A stretch of 64,000 bases of DNA from Maribacter luteus (GTDB taxonomy: Bacteria > Bacteroidota > Bacteroidia > Flavobacteriales > Flavobacteriaceae). The stretch lies in the NCBI RefSeq assembly GCF_009674825.1, contig NZ_WKJH01000003.1, positions 174,695-238,694 of the forward strand, given 5' to 3'. Shown here one piece after another: positions 8,275 through 18,593 of this stretch. The position numbers and the translations under genes were made by a program. A model generated the notes under the pieces. It did no database searches. It had not been told where the DNA came from and saw nothing but the letters and a program-made list of their open reading frames with translations. The stretch's first letter is position 1. Each line of letters begins with the position of its first letter.

Positions 8275-10163
8275 AGTATCAGGAATTCTACAAAAAAAGT
8301 ATTGAAAATCCGGAACGTTTTTGGGAAAAACAAGCCCATCAGCTGCAATGGTACCATACCCCCAAAAATATACTTTCCAATGACGACAATGGTTATCCCC
8401 AATGGTTCGTCGACGGAAAATTAAACCTCAGCCATTTATGCATAGACAAACATATTGAAGATGGTTTTGGAAGGCAAAATGCCATAATTTATGATTCGCC
8501 GGTAACCAACACCAAAGAAATCATCACCTATAATCGCCTGCAAAAAGAAGTTTCCAAACTAGCTGGGGCAATAAAGGATTTAGGACTAAAAAAAGGGGAT
8601 ACCGCCATCATATATATGCCCATGATTCCACAGGCACTATATGCCATGCTTGCCTGTACACGAATAGGTGTTATCCATTCCGTGGTATTTGGAGGCTTTG
8701 CCCCAAACGAGTTGGCCATAAGAATAGATGATTGTACGCCCAAGGTTATTATCACGGCATCTAGCGGTATTGAGATAGACCGAATAATACCCTATAAACC
8801 TTATGTTGACAAAGCTATTGAATTGGCTTCCCATAAACCCGAAAAGGTAATCCTCTTTCAAAGACATTTAGGTGCCGCTACCCCCGCAAAACCATATGAT
8901 ATAGATTATTTGGAAGCGATTAAAAATGCAAGTCCCGCCGAGCCCATTGAGGTGGAATCGAACCATCCTTCCTATATATTGTACACATCCGGCACAACAG
9001 GGACACCTAAAGGGATAATCCGTGATACGGGTGGCTATGCAACAGCCTTGAAATTCTCAATGAAGTATATCTATGGGGTAGATCCAGGTGATGTTTATTG
9101 GGCAGCCAGTGATGTTGGTTGGGTGGTTGGCCACAGCTATATTGTTTACGGCCCATTATTAAATAGAAACACTACAATTCTTTTCGAAGGAAAACCTATA
9201 AGAACGCCCGATGCCTCAACTTTTTGGAGGGTGATCAGTGAGCATAAGGTAAAAGTGATGTTTACCGCCCCAACAGCAATAAGAGCAATCAAGAAAGAAG
9301 ACCCTGAAGGAAAAATGATCAACGATTATGATCTATCTAGCCTTAAATATCAGTTTTTGGCCGGTGAACGTTGTGATGTTTCTACCTTAAAATGGACAGA
9401 GGACAAATTAAAGGTCCCGGTAATCGACCATTGGTGGCAGACCGAATCGGGCTGGCCCATGTTGGCAAATATGGTCGGGGTTGAATTGGCTAAGGTAAAA
9501 CCGGGATCGGCAACCTTTCCGGTATGTGGTTATGATATTCAGATATTGAACGAGGACGGAGAAGTTCTAGGACCAAATTCAGAAGGTTATGTTGTGGTAA
9601 AACTGCCACTGCCCCCTGGTAATTTGAGAAACATATGGGGCAATCCCCAAAGATTCCAAGCTGGCTATCTAGAGCGTTTCCCCGGGTATTACTTTTCGGG
9701 TGACGGAGGTTATAAGGATGAGGAAGGTTATGTATTCATTACCGGGCGGGTCGATGACGTTATCAACGTTGCGGGACATAGGCTCTCAACCGCCGAAATG
9801 GAAGAAATAGTCGCTTCACATTCCCAAGTGGCCGAGTGCGCGGTAATAGGGATCAACGATGACCTTAAAGGTCAAATACCATTGGCCTTGGCAGTTACCA
9901 AATCTGGAAACGAAATTGCCGAATCGGTCATCCAAAGTGAAATTATAAAGGAAATCAGAAGTCAGATTGGGCCCGTAGCATCCTTAAAACAGGTTATCCT
10001 GGTAAGTAGATTGCCCAAAACACGATCAGGGAAAATCCTACGTAAATTATTACGAGGAATCGCAGACAATGAGGATTATAGCGTGCCTTCGACGATTGAT
10101 GACCCTCTAATCATAGATGAAATAGCAAAAGCATATAGAACACATAAAATAGGATCCAACTAA
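8271..10163 (+). CDS. prpE: Acyl-CoA synthetase, propionate-CoA ligase type
   Basis: 630 residues, ANL superfamily. The AMP-binding signature YTSGTTGTPKG, the WWQTESGWP motif and the C-terminal LPKTRSGKILRK with the acylatable lysine are all present. WWQTESG followed by W instead of the acetate-type GGI, and AASDVGWVVGHSYIVY, match propionyl-CoA synthetases (PrpE) more than acetyl-CoA synthetases. It would make propionyl-CoA from propionate, ATP and CoA, feeding the carboxylase encoded further along. Symbol is by resemblance; acetate activity is also possible. Confidence 0.75.
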   Translation: MKYQEFYKKSIENPERFWEKQAHQLQWYHTPKNILSNDDNGYPQWFVDGKLNLSHLCIDKHIEDGFGRQNAIIYDSPVTNTKEIITYNRLQKEVSKLAGAIKDLGLKKGDTAIIYMPMIPQALYAMLACTRIGVIHSVVFGGFAPNELAIRIDDCTPKVIITASSGIEIDRIIPYKPYVDKAIELASHKPEKVILFQRHLGAATPAKPYDIDYLEAIKNASPAEPIEVESNHPSYILYTSGTTGTPKGIIRDTGGYATALKFSMKYIYGVDPGDVYWAASDVGWVVGHSYIVYGPLLNRNTTILFEGKPIRTPDASTFWRVISEHKVKVMFTAPTAIRAIKKEDPEGKMINDYDLSSLKYQFLAGERCDVSTLKWTEDKLKVPVIDHWWQTESGWPMLANMVGVELAKVKPGSATFPVCGYDIQILNEDGEVLGPNSEGYVVVKLPLPPGNLRNIWGNPQRFQAGYLERFPGYYFSGDGGYKDEEGYVFITGRVDDVINVAGHRLSTAEMEEIVASHSQVAECAVIGINDDLKGQIPLALAVTKSGNEIAESVIQSEIIKEIRSQIGPVASLKQVILVSRLPKTRSGKILRKLLRGIADNEDYSVPSTIDDPLIIDEIAKAYRTHKIGSN

Positions 10164-10176
10164 AAAACGAATAATA

Positions 10177-12084
10177 ATGAGTAATTATCACATTAAACAT
10201 CTAGAAGAATATTATCAGGTATATAGAAAATCTGTGCGTAACCCCGAGGGTTTTTGGGAAGAAATCGCAGAAGAACATTTTATTTGGCGAAAGAAATGGG
10301 ACAATGTTCTAGAGTGGGATTTCTCTAAACCGGAAGTAAAATGGTTCCAAGGCGCACAGCTCAATATTACCGAAAACTGTATAGACCGGCATTTACCTAC
10401 ACGAAGAAACAAAACCGCCATCCTTTTTGAACCTAACGACCCAAAGGAAGAAGCCTTGCATATTACTTACGGGCAATTATTTGAGAAGGTTTGCAAAATG
10501 GCCAATGTTTTGAAAGCCAATGGCGTTAAAAAAGGTGACCGTGTTTGTATATATCTTCCGATGATACCAGAACTGACCTATGCCGTTTTGGCCTGTGCAA
10601 GGATCGGGGCAATACACTCGGTGGTATTTGCAGGTTTTTCATCGAATGCACTAGCTACGCGAATCAATGATTCCGATTGTAAAATGGTGATTACATCCGA
10701 TGGTTCATTTAGAGGAAGTAAATCAATCGACCTAAAAGGAATCGTGGATAAGGCTTTGGAAGATTGTCCTGGTGTTAATACCGTCTTGGTCGCCAAGCGG
10801 ACCAAAAGTGATATTGAGATGGTAGAGGGTAGGGATAAATGGTTAGCTCCCTTAATGGCAGAGGCCTCTGCAGATTGCGATGCTGAAACCATGAATGCCG
10901 AAGACCCCCTTTTTATTCTCTATACCTCTGGATCCACAGGCAAACCCAAGGGTATGGTACATACTTGTGGTGGTTATATGGTTTATACGGCATATACGTT
11001 CAAAAACATTTTTCAATATCGTGAAGAGGATGTATACTGGTGTACTGCTGACATTGGTTGGATTACCGGCCATTCCTATATCGTTTATGGTCCATTAGCC
11101 AATGGGGCTACTTCGATAATGTTCGAAGGGGTCCCCTCCTATCCCGATTTTGGTCGTTTTTGGGAAGTGGTGGAAAAACATAAAGTAAATCAGTTTTACA
11201 CCGCACCTACGGCTATTAGGGCCCTGGCCAAAGAGAATTTGGATTATTTGGAGAAATATGATCTTTCCTCATTAAAGGTTCTAGGTTCTGTAGGAGAGCC
11301 GATAAATGAAGAAGCATGGCATTGGTACAACAATAATGTAGGTAAGAAAAAGAGTCCGATCGTAGATACTTGGTGGCAAACCGAGACGGGTGGAATCATG
11401 ATTTCCCCTATACCTTATGTTACACCGACAACACCAACATTCGCCACATTACCCTTTATAGGAATACAACCGGCCTTAATGGATGAGGAAGGCAAAGAAA
11501 TTAAAGGTAACCAAGTAGAAGGCCGCCTATGTATTAAATTCCCCTGGCCATCGATTGCACGAACTATTTGGGGCAATCATGAACGTTATCGGGATACTTA
11601 CTTTTCGGCTTACAAAGACATGTATTTTACGGGTGATGGCGCCAATAGGGATGCCGTTGGCTATTATAGGATTACAGGTCGGGTAGATGATGTGATCATC
11701 GTTTCTGGCCATAATTTAGGTACCGCACCTATAGAAGACGCGATAAACGAGCACCAAGCAGTTGCTGAATCTGCCATTGTAGGTTTCCCACATGATGTTA
11801 AAGGAAACGCACTTTATGGTTATGTTATCTTGAAAGAAACAGGGGAAAGTCGTGACAGGGATAACGTTCGTAATGAAATAAACCAACAGATTACCGAACT
11901 TATAGGCCCCATTGCCAAATTGGATAAAATTCAATTCGTATCAGGATTGCCCAAAACCCGAAGTGGTAAAATTATGAGAAGAATTTTACGTAAAATCGCG
12001 AGTAACGACACTTCCAACCTTGGGGATACCAGTACCCTATTGAATCCTGAAATTGTAAAGGAAATCATGGATAACGTTTTATAA
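10177..12084 (+). CDS. acs: Acetyl-CoA synthetase
   Basis: 635 residues, full length for AcsA. Visible motifs are YTSGSTGKPKG (AMP/phosphate loop), TADIGWITGHSYIVYGPL, WWQTETGGIM, the hinge region GRVDDVIIVSGH and LPKTRSGKIMRRILRK, whose lysine is the usual acetylation site controlling these enzymes. It converts acetate, ATP and CoA to acetyl-CoA. It starts 13 bases after the PrpE-like gene and ends before a strong terminator. Confidence 0.92.
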   Translation: MSNYHIKHLEEYYQVYRKSVRNPEGFWEEIAEEHFIWRKKWDNVLEWDFSKPEVKWFQGAQLNITENCIDRHLPTRRNKTAILFEPNDPKEEALHITYGQLFEKVCKMANVLKANGVKKGDRVCIYLPMIPELTYAVLACARIGAIHSVVFAGFSSNALATRINDSDCKMVITSDGSFRGSKSIDLKGIVDKALEDCPGVNTVLVAKRTKSDIEMVEGRDKWLAPLMAEASADCDAETMNAEDPLFILYTSGSTGKPKGMVHTCGGYMVYTAYTFKNIFQYREEDVYWCTADIGWITGHSYIVYGPLANGATSIMFEGVPSYPDFGRFWEVVEKHKVNQFYTAPTAIRALAKENLDYLEKYDLSSLKVLGSVGEPINEEAWHWYNNNVGKKKSPIVDTWWQTETGGIMISPIPYVTPTTPTFATLPFIGIQPALMDEEGKEIKGNQVEGRLCIKFPWPSIARTIWGNHERYRDTYFSAYKDMYFTGDGANRDAVGYYRITGRVDDVIIVSGHNLGTAPIEDAINEHQAVAESAIVGFPHDVKGNALYGYVILKETGESRDRDNVRNEINQQITELIGPIAKLDKIQFVSGLPKTRSGKIMRRILRKIASNDTSNLGDTSTLLNPEIVKEIMDNVL

Positions 12085-12113
12085 GAATCTGGTAGAAACC
12101 AACCAACCTGACC

Positions 12114-12150
12114 AAACCGTTCTTAGGCCAAACCTTTGAACGGTTTTTTT
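12114..12150 (+). terminator. Intrinsic terminator after acs
   Basis: A 9-base perfect stem (12114-12122 with 12138-12146), 15-base loop, ending in a T run to 12150. It closes the acs transcript and lies against the convergent MFS gene. Confidence 0.85.
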
Positions 12151-12156
12151 ATGTAT

Positions 12157-13374
12157 TTAGGCCATGACCTTTGCTCGCCTTGAAGCCCTTCTCCTCACCA
12201 ATATAAAAATAGCGAGGGATACCATTCCACAAATTGCCAAGCCCATGAACATGGGCAACACCGATTTTTGGATAAAACTGCCCACAAAGGCCGCTATGGG
12301 AATGGACAATAAAGTAGAAATAAAACCTGTAATCGCAGCACCTATTCCCGCTATATGTCCAATTGGCTCCATGGCTATGGAACGAAAATTCCCCCACATA
12401 AAGCCCAAGCAGAAAAACTGTAAAGAAAGAAACCCGATCAATATTGCTACGTCAGGGTTTCCTGAATTCCAGAACAATAGTACATATATCAATGCTACAC
12501 TGCTGAATATGGAAAGTGCGGTCAAAGAAAGTCTTCGCATTCCAAACTTCAACACAAGGGTTCCGTTTAAAAAAGTTGACAAACCAATGGATACCGACAA
12601 ACCGGCGAAAATCAGTGGAAAAGCCTCCTTCAGTCCGTAAATATCCTCGAAAATATGTTGTGAAGAACTTAAATACACCAAAAAAGAACCTGTGATCAAA
12701 CCAGATATCATGGTAAATGCCAAGGTTTCTTTATACTTAACCAATTCCTTAAGTCCATCTACGAAAATATGGCTTGAAAAAGGTATTTTATATTCGGGAT
12801 GCAAGGTTTCCGGTTGTCGTTTCCAGAACCATATACACACAACCAATGCAAGGATCAATTGCAAATAGAATATGGCCTGCCAGCCAAAAAAGCCCATAAC
12901 CCCCTTACCAATAGCAGGAGCTACAACAGGGACCAGAATAAAAAATGCGGTTACGAACGACATCACCTTGGCCATATAATCACCCTTATAAGTATCCCTG
13001 ATAATCGAGATACTAATGGTCCTAGCGGCAGATAGCCCTATACCCTGGAATATTCGCCCAACGATCATCCATTCCAACGAAGGAGCCCAAAGACAAAGGA
13101 TACTTGCGAGTGTAAAAACACTGAACCCTAAATAAACCATAGGTTTTCTACCAAATGTGTCGGATAACGGCCCAAAAAACAATTGACCTATTCCCAAACC
13201 TAAGAAAATCATGGTAATCAGTAATTGATGATCGGTAGAATCCAGGCTATTTATGGCCACACCGATATCGGATAACGCCGGCAACAAAGCATCTATCGCC
13301 AATGCGGCAATAGACATCAATGCCGCCATTAAGGCTACAAATTCAAAATTCGGTTTTACATTTTCCTCTTGCAT
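12157..13374 (-). CDS. Bcr/CflA-type MFS drug-efflux transporter
   Basis: 405 residues with 12 predicted membrane helices. The A motif GQLFFGPLSDTFGRKP after helix 2 and FALMAALMSIAALAIDALLPAL at the N-terminus (here only its pattern D-x-LLPAL) mark the Bcr/CflA subfamily of proton-coupled multidrug exporters. No sign links it to propionate metabolism; it is probably an independent transcription unit with its own promoter just upstream. Confidence 0.85.
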   Translation of the reverse strand: MQEENVKPNFEFVALMAALMSIAALAIDALLPALSDIGVAINSLDSTDHQLLITMIFLGLGIGQLFFGPLSDTFGRKPMVYLGFSVFTLASILCLWAPSLEWMIVGRIFQGIGLSAARTISISIIRDTYKGDYMAKVMSFVTAFFILVPVVAPAIGKGVMGFFGWQAIFYLQLILALVVCIWFWKRQPETLHPEYKIPFSSHIFVDGLKELVKYKETLAFTMISGLITGSFLVYLSSSQHIFEDIYGLKEAFPLIFAGLSVSIGLSTFLNGTLVLKFGMRRLSLTALSIFSSVALIYVLLFWNSGNPDVAILIGFLSLQFFCLGFMWGNFRSIAMEPIGHIAGIGAAITGFISTLLSIPIAAFVGSFIQKSVLPMFMGLAICGMVSLAIFILVRRRASRRAKVMA

Positions 13375-13378
13375 CGGG

Positions 13379-13386
13379 CAAAGGTA
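13379..13386 (-). promoter_or_regulatory. -7 element of the MFS gene, leaderless spacing
   Basis: Read on the minus strand the bases are TACCTTTG, a match to TAnnTTTG, ending only four bases before the ATG. Transcription would start at or next to the start codon, so the mRNA is probably leaderless. No clear -33 TTG is seen. Confidence 0.45.
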
Positions 13387-13486
13387 GCCATATCCCTTTT
13401 AATTTTTCATTAATAAAAAATCAAATCATTGTAAGAAAGAATATCTTTATTGGTTTACGAAGATTCAATAATCCATCCTCAAAAGC

Positions 13487-15028
13487 TTATAAAGGTATAT
13501 TCCCATGCTTTCTGTCGGGCTTTACTACCTCTTTCCCTTCTAACATACTAAAGGTCTTTATCAATTTACGCCTTGTATTTTCGGGTCGAATGACCTCATC
13601 GATAAATCCTCGCCTTGCCGCACGATATGGGTGTGCAAACTTCTCAGCGTATTCGGCTTCTTTTTCGGCTAATTTAGCGGTTGGGTCATCAGCTTCCGTG
13701 ATTTCCCTTTTAAAAATTATCTCACTGGCCCCTTTGGCCCCCATGACGGCTATTTCAGCCGTTGGCCAAGCGTAATTAAAATCTGCCCCAATATGTTTGG
13801 AGTTCATTACATCATACGCACCACCATAAGCTTTACGGGTAATTACCGTTACCCTAGGCACAGTCGCTTCACTCAAGGCATACAATAACTTTGCTCCGTG
13901 AACTATAATACCATTCCATTCTTGATCGGTTCCCGGTAAAAACCCAGGAACATCAACCAATACTAAAAGCGGAATATTGAAAGCGTCACAAAAACGGGTG
14001 AAACGAGCTGCTTTAATCGAGCTTTTCACACCTAAAACACCGGCCAAGAACATAGGTTGATTGGCAATAATACCAATACTCCTACCTCCCAACCTAGCAA
14101 AACCCACAATCATGTTCTCTGCAAAATCCTTATGGATCTCAAAGAATGAATCCTCATCAATAATACCTTTGATGACCCCATGCATATCATAAGGCTTGTT
14201 CGGGTTTTCCGGAATAATGTCCTTCAACACTTCCCTGACCTCGTCTTTCAATTCATACGGCAATTTTTCCGAAACTTCTTTATTGTTCTGTGGAAGGTAC
14301 CCCAATAACTTTTTAAGGTCTTCCATACATTCCACATCATTGGCCGATGTACAATGGGCCACCCCTGATTTAGAGGCATGGGTATTCGCCCCACCAAGCT
14401 CTTCAGACGTAACCTCTTCATTGGTAACGGTTTTCACCACATTAGGACCCGTTACGAACATATAACTTGTTTCCTCAACCATTAAGGTGAAATCGGTCAT
14501 TGCAGGTGAATAAACCGCCCCACCGGCACAAGGACCCATTATGGCAGAAAGCTGGGGAATTACACCCGAAGCCTGCACATTCCTATAAAATATATCGGCA
14601 TAACCACCTAAAGAACGAACACCCTCTTGTATCCGTGCCCCTCCCGAGTCGTTTAAACCAATAATCGGGGCACCGACTTTTACGGCCAGATCCATTACTT
14701 TACAGATTTTCTCGGCATGTGTCTCTGATAGGGCCCCACCAAAAACGGTGAAATCTTGGGCATAGACATAAACCAATCGCCCATTTATAGTACCATAACC
14801 CGTTACGACGCCATCACCGAAATACTGCTTCTTTTCCATACCGAAATCAGTGGATCGGTGTGTGACCAAAACCCCCATTTCTTCGAAAGACCCTTCATCT
14901 AAAAGATAATCGATACGTTCCCGAGCGGTCAATTTTTTCTTGGCATGTTGTTTATCAATACGCCGTTTGCCACCACCTCTGTGTGCCAAAGCCTCTCTTT
15001 CTTCGAGTTTTTTCAATCGTGGATCCAT
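13487..15028 (-). CDS. pccB: Propionyl-CoA carboxylase carboxyltransferase (beta) subunit
   Basis: 513 residues, the usual length. Two crotonase-fold carboxyltransferase halves are evident, with oxyanion-hole glycines in [12 protein letters not shown] (N-half) and in AYGGAYDVM (C-half). The [10 protein letters not shown] and DVPGFLPG motifs are family hallmarks. It transfers CO2 from biotin to propionyl-CoA to give methylmalonyl-CoA. It ends an operon order bccP-pccA-pccB with 3-base spacing from pccA. Propionyl-CoA is favoured over acetyl-CoA by the mutase/epimerase context. Confidence 0.88.
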   Translation of the reverse strand: MDPRLKKLEEREALAHRGGGKRRIDKQHAKKKLTARERIDYLLDEGSFEEMGVLVTHRSTDFGMEKKQYFGDGVVTGYGTINGRLVYVYAQDFTVFGGALSETHAEKICKVMDLAVKVGAPIIGLNDSGGARIQEGVRSLGGYADIFYRNVQASGVIPQLSAIMGPCAGGAVYSPAMTDFTLMVEETSYMFVTGPNVVKTVTNEEVTSEELGGANTHASKSGVAHCTSANDVECMEDLKKLLGYLPQNNKEVSEKLPYELKDEVREVLKDIIPENPNKPYDMHGVIKGIIDEDSFFEIHKDFAENMIVGFARLGGRSIGIIANQPMFLAGVLGVKSSIKAARFTRFCDAFNIPLLVLVDVPGFLPGTDQEWNGIIVHGAKLLYALSEATVPRVTVITRKAYGGAYDVMNSKHIGADFNYAWPTAEIAVMGAKGASEIIFKREITEADDPTAKLAEKEAEYAEKFAHPYRAARRGFIDEVIRPENTRRKLIKTFSMLEGKEVVKPDRKHGNIPL

Positions 15029-15031
15029 AAT

Positions 15032-16474
15032 TTATTGTCTTGGGGTTCTTAGGATTTTTTGGTCTTCCCTGTATTTCTTTAATGCGATGATCGCAGCAAT
15101 TCTAGCTTCTTCATGTGTTTTTGCCTTGAGGACTTCAGGAGAATAATGATCTTTTACAAAATGGGTATCAAAGTTGCCGGTACGAAAGGCATCATGCTCA
15201 CAAACGAATTTACCGAATGGCAAGGTTGTTTGCACACCCCTTATGGTATAATCACTAATAGCCTTTAACATTTTCTGGATGGCTTCCTCCCTGGTTTCCG
15301 CATAGGTGATCAACTTGGACAACATAGGATCATAATAGATCGGCACCGCCATACCTTCTTCAAATCCATTATCAACACGAACGCCAATACCTGTAGGTAA
15401 CTTATAGGTTTCCAAGGTTCCGATACTAGGTAAAAAATCATTCAACGGATCCTCGGCATACACCCGAAGCTCAAGTGCGTGACCTTTGATTTTAAGATCT
15501 TCCTGTTTCATTTCAAGGGCTTCGCCTCGGGCAACGCGAATCTGTAATTCAACCAGATCAACACCGGAAATAAGTTCACTTACCGGATGTTCTACTTGAA
15601 GCCTTGTATTCATTTCCAAGAAATAAAAGTTATGGTCGGCATCTAACAGAAATTCAACTGTGCCTGCTCCCAAATAATCACAGGCCTTTGCCACTTTAAT
15701 GGCCGCCTCTCCCATTTTTTTACGAAGTTCAGGAGAAAGAACGGATGAGGGGGCCTCTTCGATTACTTTTTGGTGCCTTCGTTGTATACTGCACTCCCTT
15801 TCAAAAAAATGAAGGATGTTCCCATGACTATCGGCCATTACCTGGATTTCGATATGTCTTGGGGATTTGACATACTTTTCAATGAATACGGATCCATCAC
15901 CAAATGCCGAAGTTGCCTCACTAATGGCCCTGTTCATTTGGGACTCCAGGTCTTTTTCCTTTTCTACGATACGCATGCCTTTACCCCCGCCCCCGGCTGA
16001 AGCCTTTATTAAAATCGGGAACCCGATTTCCTTGGCTATCGTTTTGGCCTTTTTAACATCGGTTATCGCCTCATCAATGCCGGGAACCATGGGAATATCA
16101 TATTTTTTGACGGCCTCTTTTGCCGCCAGCTTACTTCCCATTACCCTAATGGCCTTTGATTTGGGACCTATAAAAATGATATTGTTCTTCTCTACTTCTT
16201 CAGCAAATTCAGCATTCTCACTCAAGAATCCATATCCTGGGTGAATGGCATCAACATGTAATTTTTTGGCAACCTCAATGATCTTCGAAATTACGAGATA
16301 GGATTTATTCGATTGTGGTTCCCCGAGACAAGCGGCTTCATCTGCAAATTTCACATGGGGTGCATCCCTATCTGCCGTAGAATAAACCGCAACCGTCTTT
16401 ATGCCCATTTTTTGGGCAGTTCGCATGACGCGTATCGCAATTTCACCCCTATTCGCAACTAATATTTTTTTCAT
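15032..16474 (-). CDS. pccA: Biotin carboxylase (alpha) subunit of propionyl-CoA carboxylase
   Basis: 480 residues from the ATG at 16474, whose start MKKILVANRGEIAIRV is the conserved beginning of biotin carboxylases; in-frame ATGs at 16495 and 16561 would add unconserved residues. The ATP-grasp glycine loop ASAGGGGKGM, HPGYGFLSEN and the EMNTRLQVEHPVSE active-site stretch are present. It has no biotin domain of its own, because the carrier is the separate gene upstream. Function: ATP- and bicarbonate-dependent carboxylation of the carrier biotin. Confidence 0.9.
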   Translation of the reverse strand: MKKILVANRGEIAIRVMRTAQKMGIKTVAVYSTADRDAPHVKFADEAACLGEPQSNKSYLVISKIIEVAKKLHVDAIHPGYGFLSENAEFAEEVEKNNIIFIGPKSKAIRVMGSKLAAKEAVKKYDIPMVPGIDEAITDVKKAKTIAKEIGFPILIKASAGGGGKGMRIVEKEKDLESQMNRAISEATSAFGDGSVFIEKYVKSPRHIEIQVMADSHGNILHFFERECSIQRRHQKVIEEAPSSVLSPELRKKMGEAAIKVAKACDYLGAGTVEFLLDADHNFYFLEMNTRLQVEHPVSELISGVDLVELQIRVARGEALEMKQEDLKIKGHALELRVYAEDPLNDFLPSIGTLETYKLPTGIGVRVDNGFEEGMAVPIYYDPMLSKLITYAETREEAIQKMLKAISDYTIRGVQTTLPFGKFVCEHDAFRTGNFDTHFVKDHYSPEVLKAKTHEEARIAAIIALKKYREDQKILRTPRQ

Positions 16475-16573
16475 CTGTACTTTTTGTTTTTCCATATTCT
16501 TCAGATGTAATTCGCTATTTATCGTTTGTGTCAATTTAAAGTCGTAATCGATTGGAATCAATTCAGAAGGAGC

Positions 16574-17059
16574 TTATTCAAACTCTATCAACAATTGTTT
16601 TTTCTCTACGGCTTCCCCTTTATTTATTGATATGGATTTTATGGTTCCCGTTCTCGGGGACGCAATTACATTTTCCATTTTCATGGCTTCCAAAATCAAC
16701 AAGGGATCTTCTTCCTTCACGGTCTGGCCAATGGAAACATTTATTTCCAGGATAAGACCTGGCATAGGGGCATGTATGGCATCGACATTCTTGGTAGAAC
16801 CGGTTGAAAACCCCATTTCATTGATCAATAGATCTAGATCATCCGAAATGACCGTTTCATAGGTGCTGGTATTAACCTTTATGGTGTATTTTTTCTTATT
16901 GAAATCCGAAGATAGGATTTCGGCAAGGAACGGTTTGTTATCCTTTAAAATATGGTACGTTGTTTCTGAAGTGGGTAAGGCATCCAAACTTGAAATATCT
17001 TGGTCCATAATATTGAAAGACATATCATGGTTTACGTTTACCTTGAATTTTTTATTCAT
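16574..17059 (-). CDS. Biotin carboxyl carrier protein of the propionyl-CoA carboxylase
   Basis: 161 residues. The C-terminal ~75 form a biotinyl domain with the biotinylation motif EAMKMEN and the preceding APMPGLI loop. The N-terminal ~85 residues resemble the linker/BT-type domain seen when the carrier is a free subunit. It is the first gene of the bccP-pccA-pccB operon, making this a three-polypeptide carboxylase instead of the common two-subunit form. Confidence 0.88.
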   Translation of the reverse strand: MNKKFKVNVNHDMSFNIMDQDISSLDALPTSETTYHILKDNKPFLAEILSSDFNKKKYTIKVNTSTYETVISDDLDLLINEMGFSTGSTKNVDAIHAPMPGLILEINVSIGQTVKEEDPLLILEAMKMENVIASPRTGTIKSISINKGEAVEKKQLLIEFE

Positions 17060-17550
17060 AGTCGGTGCGGTTTAGAATTATCTATTTTATTATTCAAAAT
17101 CAGGCCATAGGTGCCATAAATTTATTCTTGGGCTTCCAATACCGATCCAAACCCCCACTCTTCATATTTGAAAAAGCCAATGGCCTTTTAAAATCTTATT
17201 TCATTTTTTTGGACATTAAATACGCTTACATATTTCTAAAGGAATTACATGAACAAGTATAACTATAAAAAAAGAAACAAAAAATGAATTTTATCATTTA
17301 TTGACAAAATACACCCTCTTTTATCTTCGTTCTGATGATCTGAAATATAAATTATTGATATATTAAAAATACCAAGATGTCACTACTGATAAATATGAAT
17401 CTTAATTATGGTGCTTTTACCTTTATGACTACCTTTGTCACTTTCATTTTTTAAGCTAAATCCTGTTGAGGAAACACCTCATTTTCCTTACGGAAAACAG
17501 AGCGTTTTTTTTCGTTTAAAAAGAGATAACACGATTTTATCCAGTACTCC
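17060..17550. other. 491-base divergent intergenic region between carboxylase operon and meaB
   Basis: AT-rich with no credible gene. It holds a good plus-strand promoter (17301-17329), a second TACCTTTG element at 17430-17437, and two small adjacent stem-loops at about 17468-17496 (GAGG/CCTC and TTTTCC/GGAAAA) followed by a T run near 17507. These stem-loops lie in the meaB leader and could act as an attenuator, but no riboswitch class is recognisable. I saw no clear B12-box. Confidence 0.5.
17301..17329 (+). promoter_or_regulatory. Candidate promoter upstream of meaB
   Basis: TTG at 17301-17303, an 18-base spacer, and TATCTTCG at 17322-17329 (one mismatch to TAnnTTTG). This would give a ~215-base leader before the meaB start. 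Confidence 0.45.
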
Positions 17551-18555
17551 ATGACAAACTACAAACCAAAGGGAAGACTAACTGCAAAAGAATATATTGA
17601 TGGTATCTTAAAGGGAGACAGGGTTATCCTGTCCCGGGGCATCACCATTGTAGAAAGCAATTTAGAAAGCGATAAAAAACTGGCCAAGGAAATCATACAG
17701 GCGATACTGCCCCATTCGGGAAATTCGATACGAATCGGTATTACCGGGGTTCCCGGGGTAGGGAAAAGTACTTTTATCGAGGCCTTTGGCAAATATCTTA
17801 TCGGCCAAGGGCATAAAGTCGGTATCCTGTCCATTGACCCAAGTAGTCAACGTTCAAAAGGTAGTATTCTTGGCGACAAAACCCGAATGGAAGAGCTTGC
17901 CAATATGGAAGATGCCTATATTCGACCTTCTGCAACCGGCGACACCCTTGGGGGCGTGGCCAATAAAACAGGGGAATCCATGTTACTTTGTGAAGCTGCA
18001 GGCTACGATATTATACTGATCGAGACCGTTGGTGTAGGACAATCCGAAACTGCCGTTCACGGTATGACCGATTTCTTTTTGCTGCTGATGTTATCCGGAG
18101 CAGGTGATGAACTCCAGGGCATTAAAAAAGGAATCATGGAGATGGCAGATATGGTCGTCATCAACAAGGCCGACGGGGACAATATCAAGAAAAGTGAAAT
18201 GGCCAGACGTCAATACCAAAACGCTTTGCACATTTTCCCATTGTCCGAATCCGGATGGAGTCCGGTTGTTACAACAGCCTCTGCCATAAAGAATATCGGT
18301 ATAGATACCGTTTGGGAAGAAATCTCGAAGTATAAAAAACAGGTTGATGAAAACGGTTACTTCATAAAAAACAGGAACCATCAACAGATAAAATGGATGT
18401 ACAATAATATAAATGAGGAATTGAAACAATTGTTCTATGGCTCAAAAAACATAGCCGATCATTTATCCGACTTGGAAAAGGATATCATTTCCTCTAAAAT
18501 CTCACCTGTAGAGGCCGCCCAAAATATTATCCAAGAATTCAAGAATTCCATTTAA
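17551..18555 (+). CDS. meaB: Methylmalonyl-CoA mutase-associated GTPase MeaB
   Basis: 334 residues, G3E-type P-loop GTPase formerly called ArgK. The Walker A is GVPGVGKST (66-74); the DPSSQRSKGSILGDKTRM stretch, the switch E-T-VGVGQSE and the NKADGD specificity motif are all present. MeaB loads and protects adenosylcobalamin on methylmalonyl-CoA mutase, whose genes lie 4 kb downstream on the other strand. Length and motifs are complete. Confidence 0.93.
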   Translation: MTNYKPKGRLTAKEYIDGILKGDRVILSRGITIVESNLESDKKLAKEIIQAILPHSGNSIRIGITGVPGVGKSTFIEAFGKYLIGQGHKVGILSIDPSSQRSKGSILGDKTRMEELANMEDAYIRPSATGDTLGGVANKTGESMLLCEAAGYDIILIETVGVGQSETAVHGMTDFFLLLMLSGAGDELQGIKKGIMEMADMVVINKADGDNIKKSEMARRQYQNALHIFPLSESGWSPVVTTASAIKNIGIDTVWEEISKYKKQVDENGYFIKNRNHQQIKWMYNNINEELKQLFYGSKNIADHLSDLEKDIISSKISPVEAAQNIIQEFKNSI

Positions 18556-18593
18556 GGTTCTATTATCGACCTAAGAATTAAATTTAGTTTTCA

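Noticed and set aside
17060..17550. Cobalamin riboswitch before meaB
   Set aside because: Small stem-loops are present but no recognisable B12-box or multi-stem core could be found by eye.
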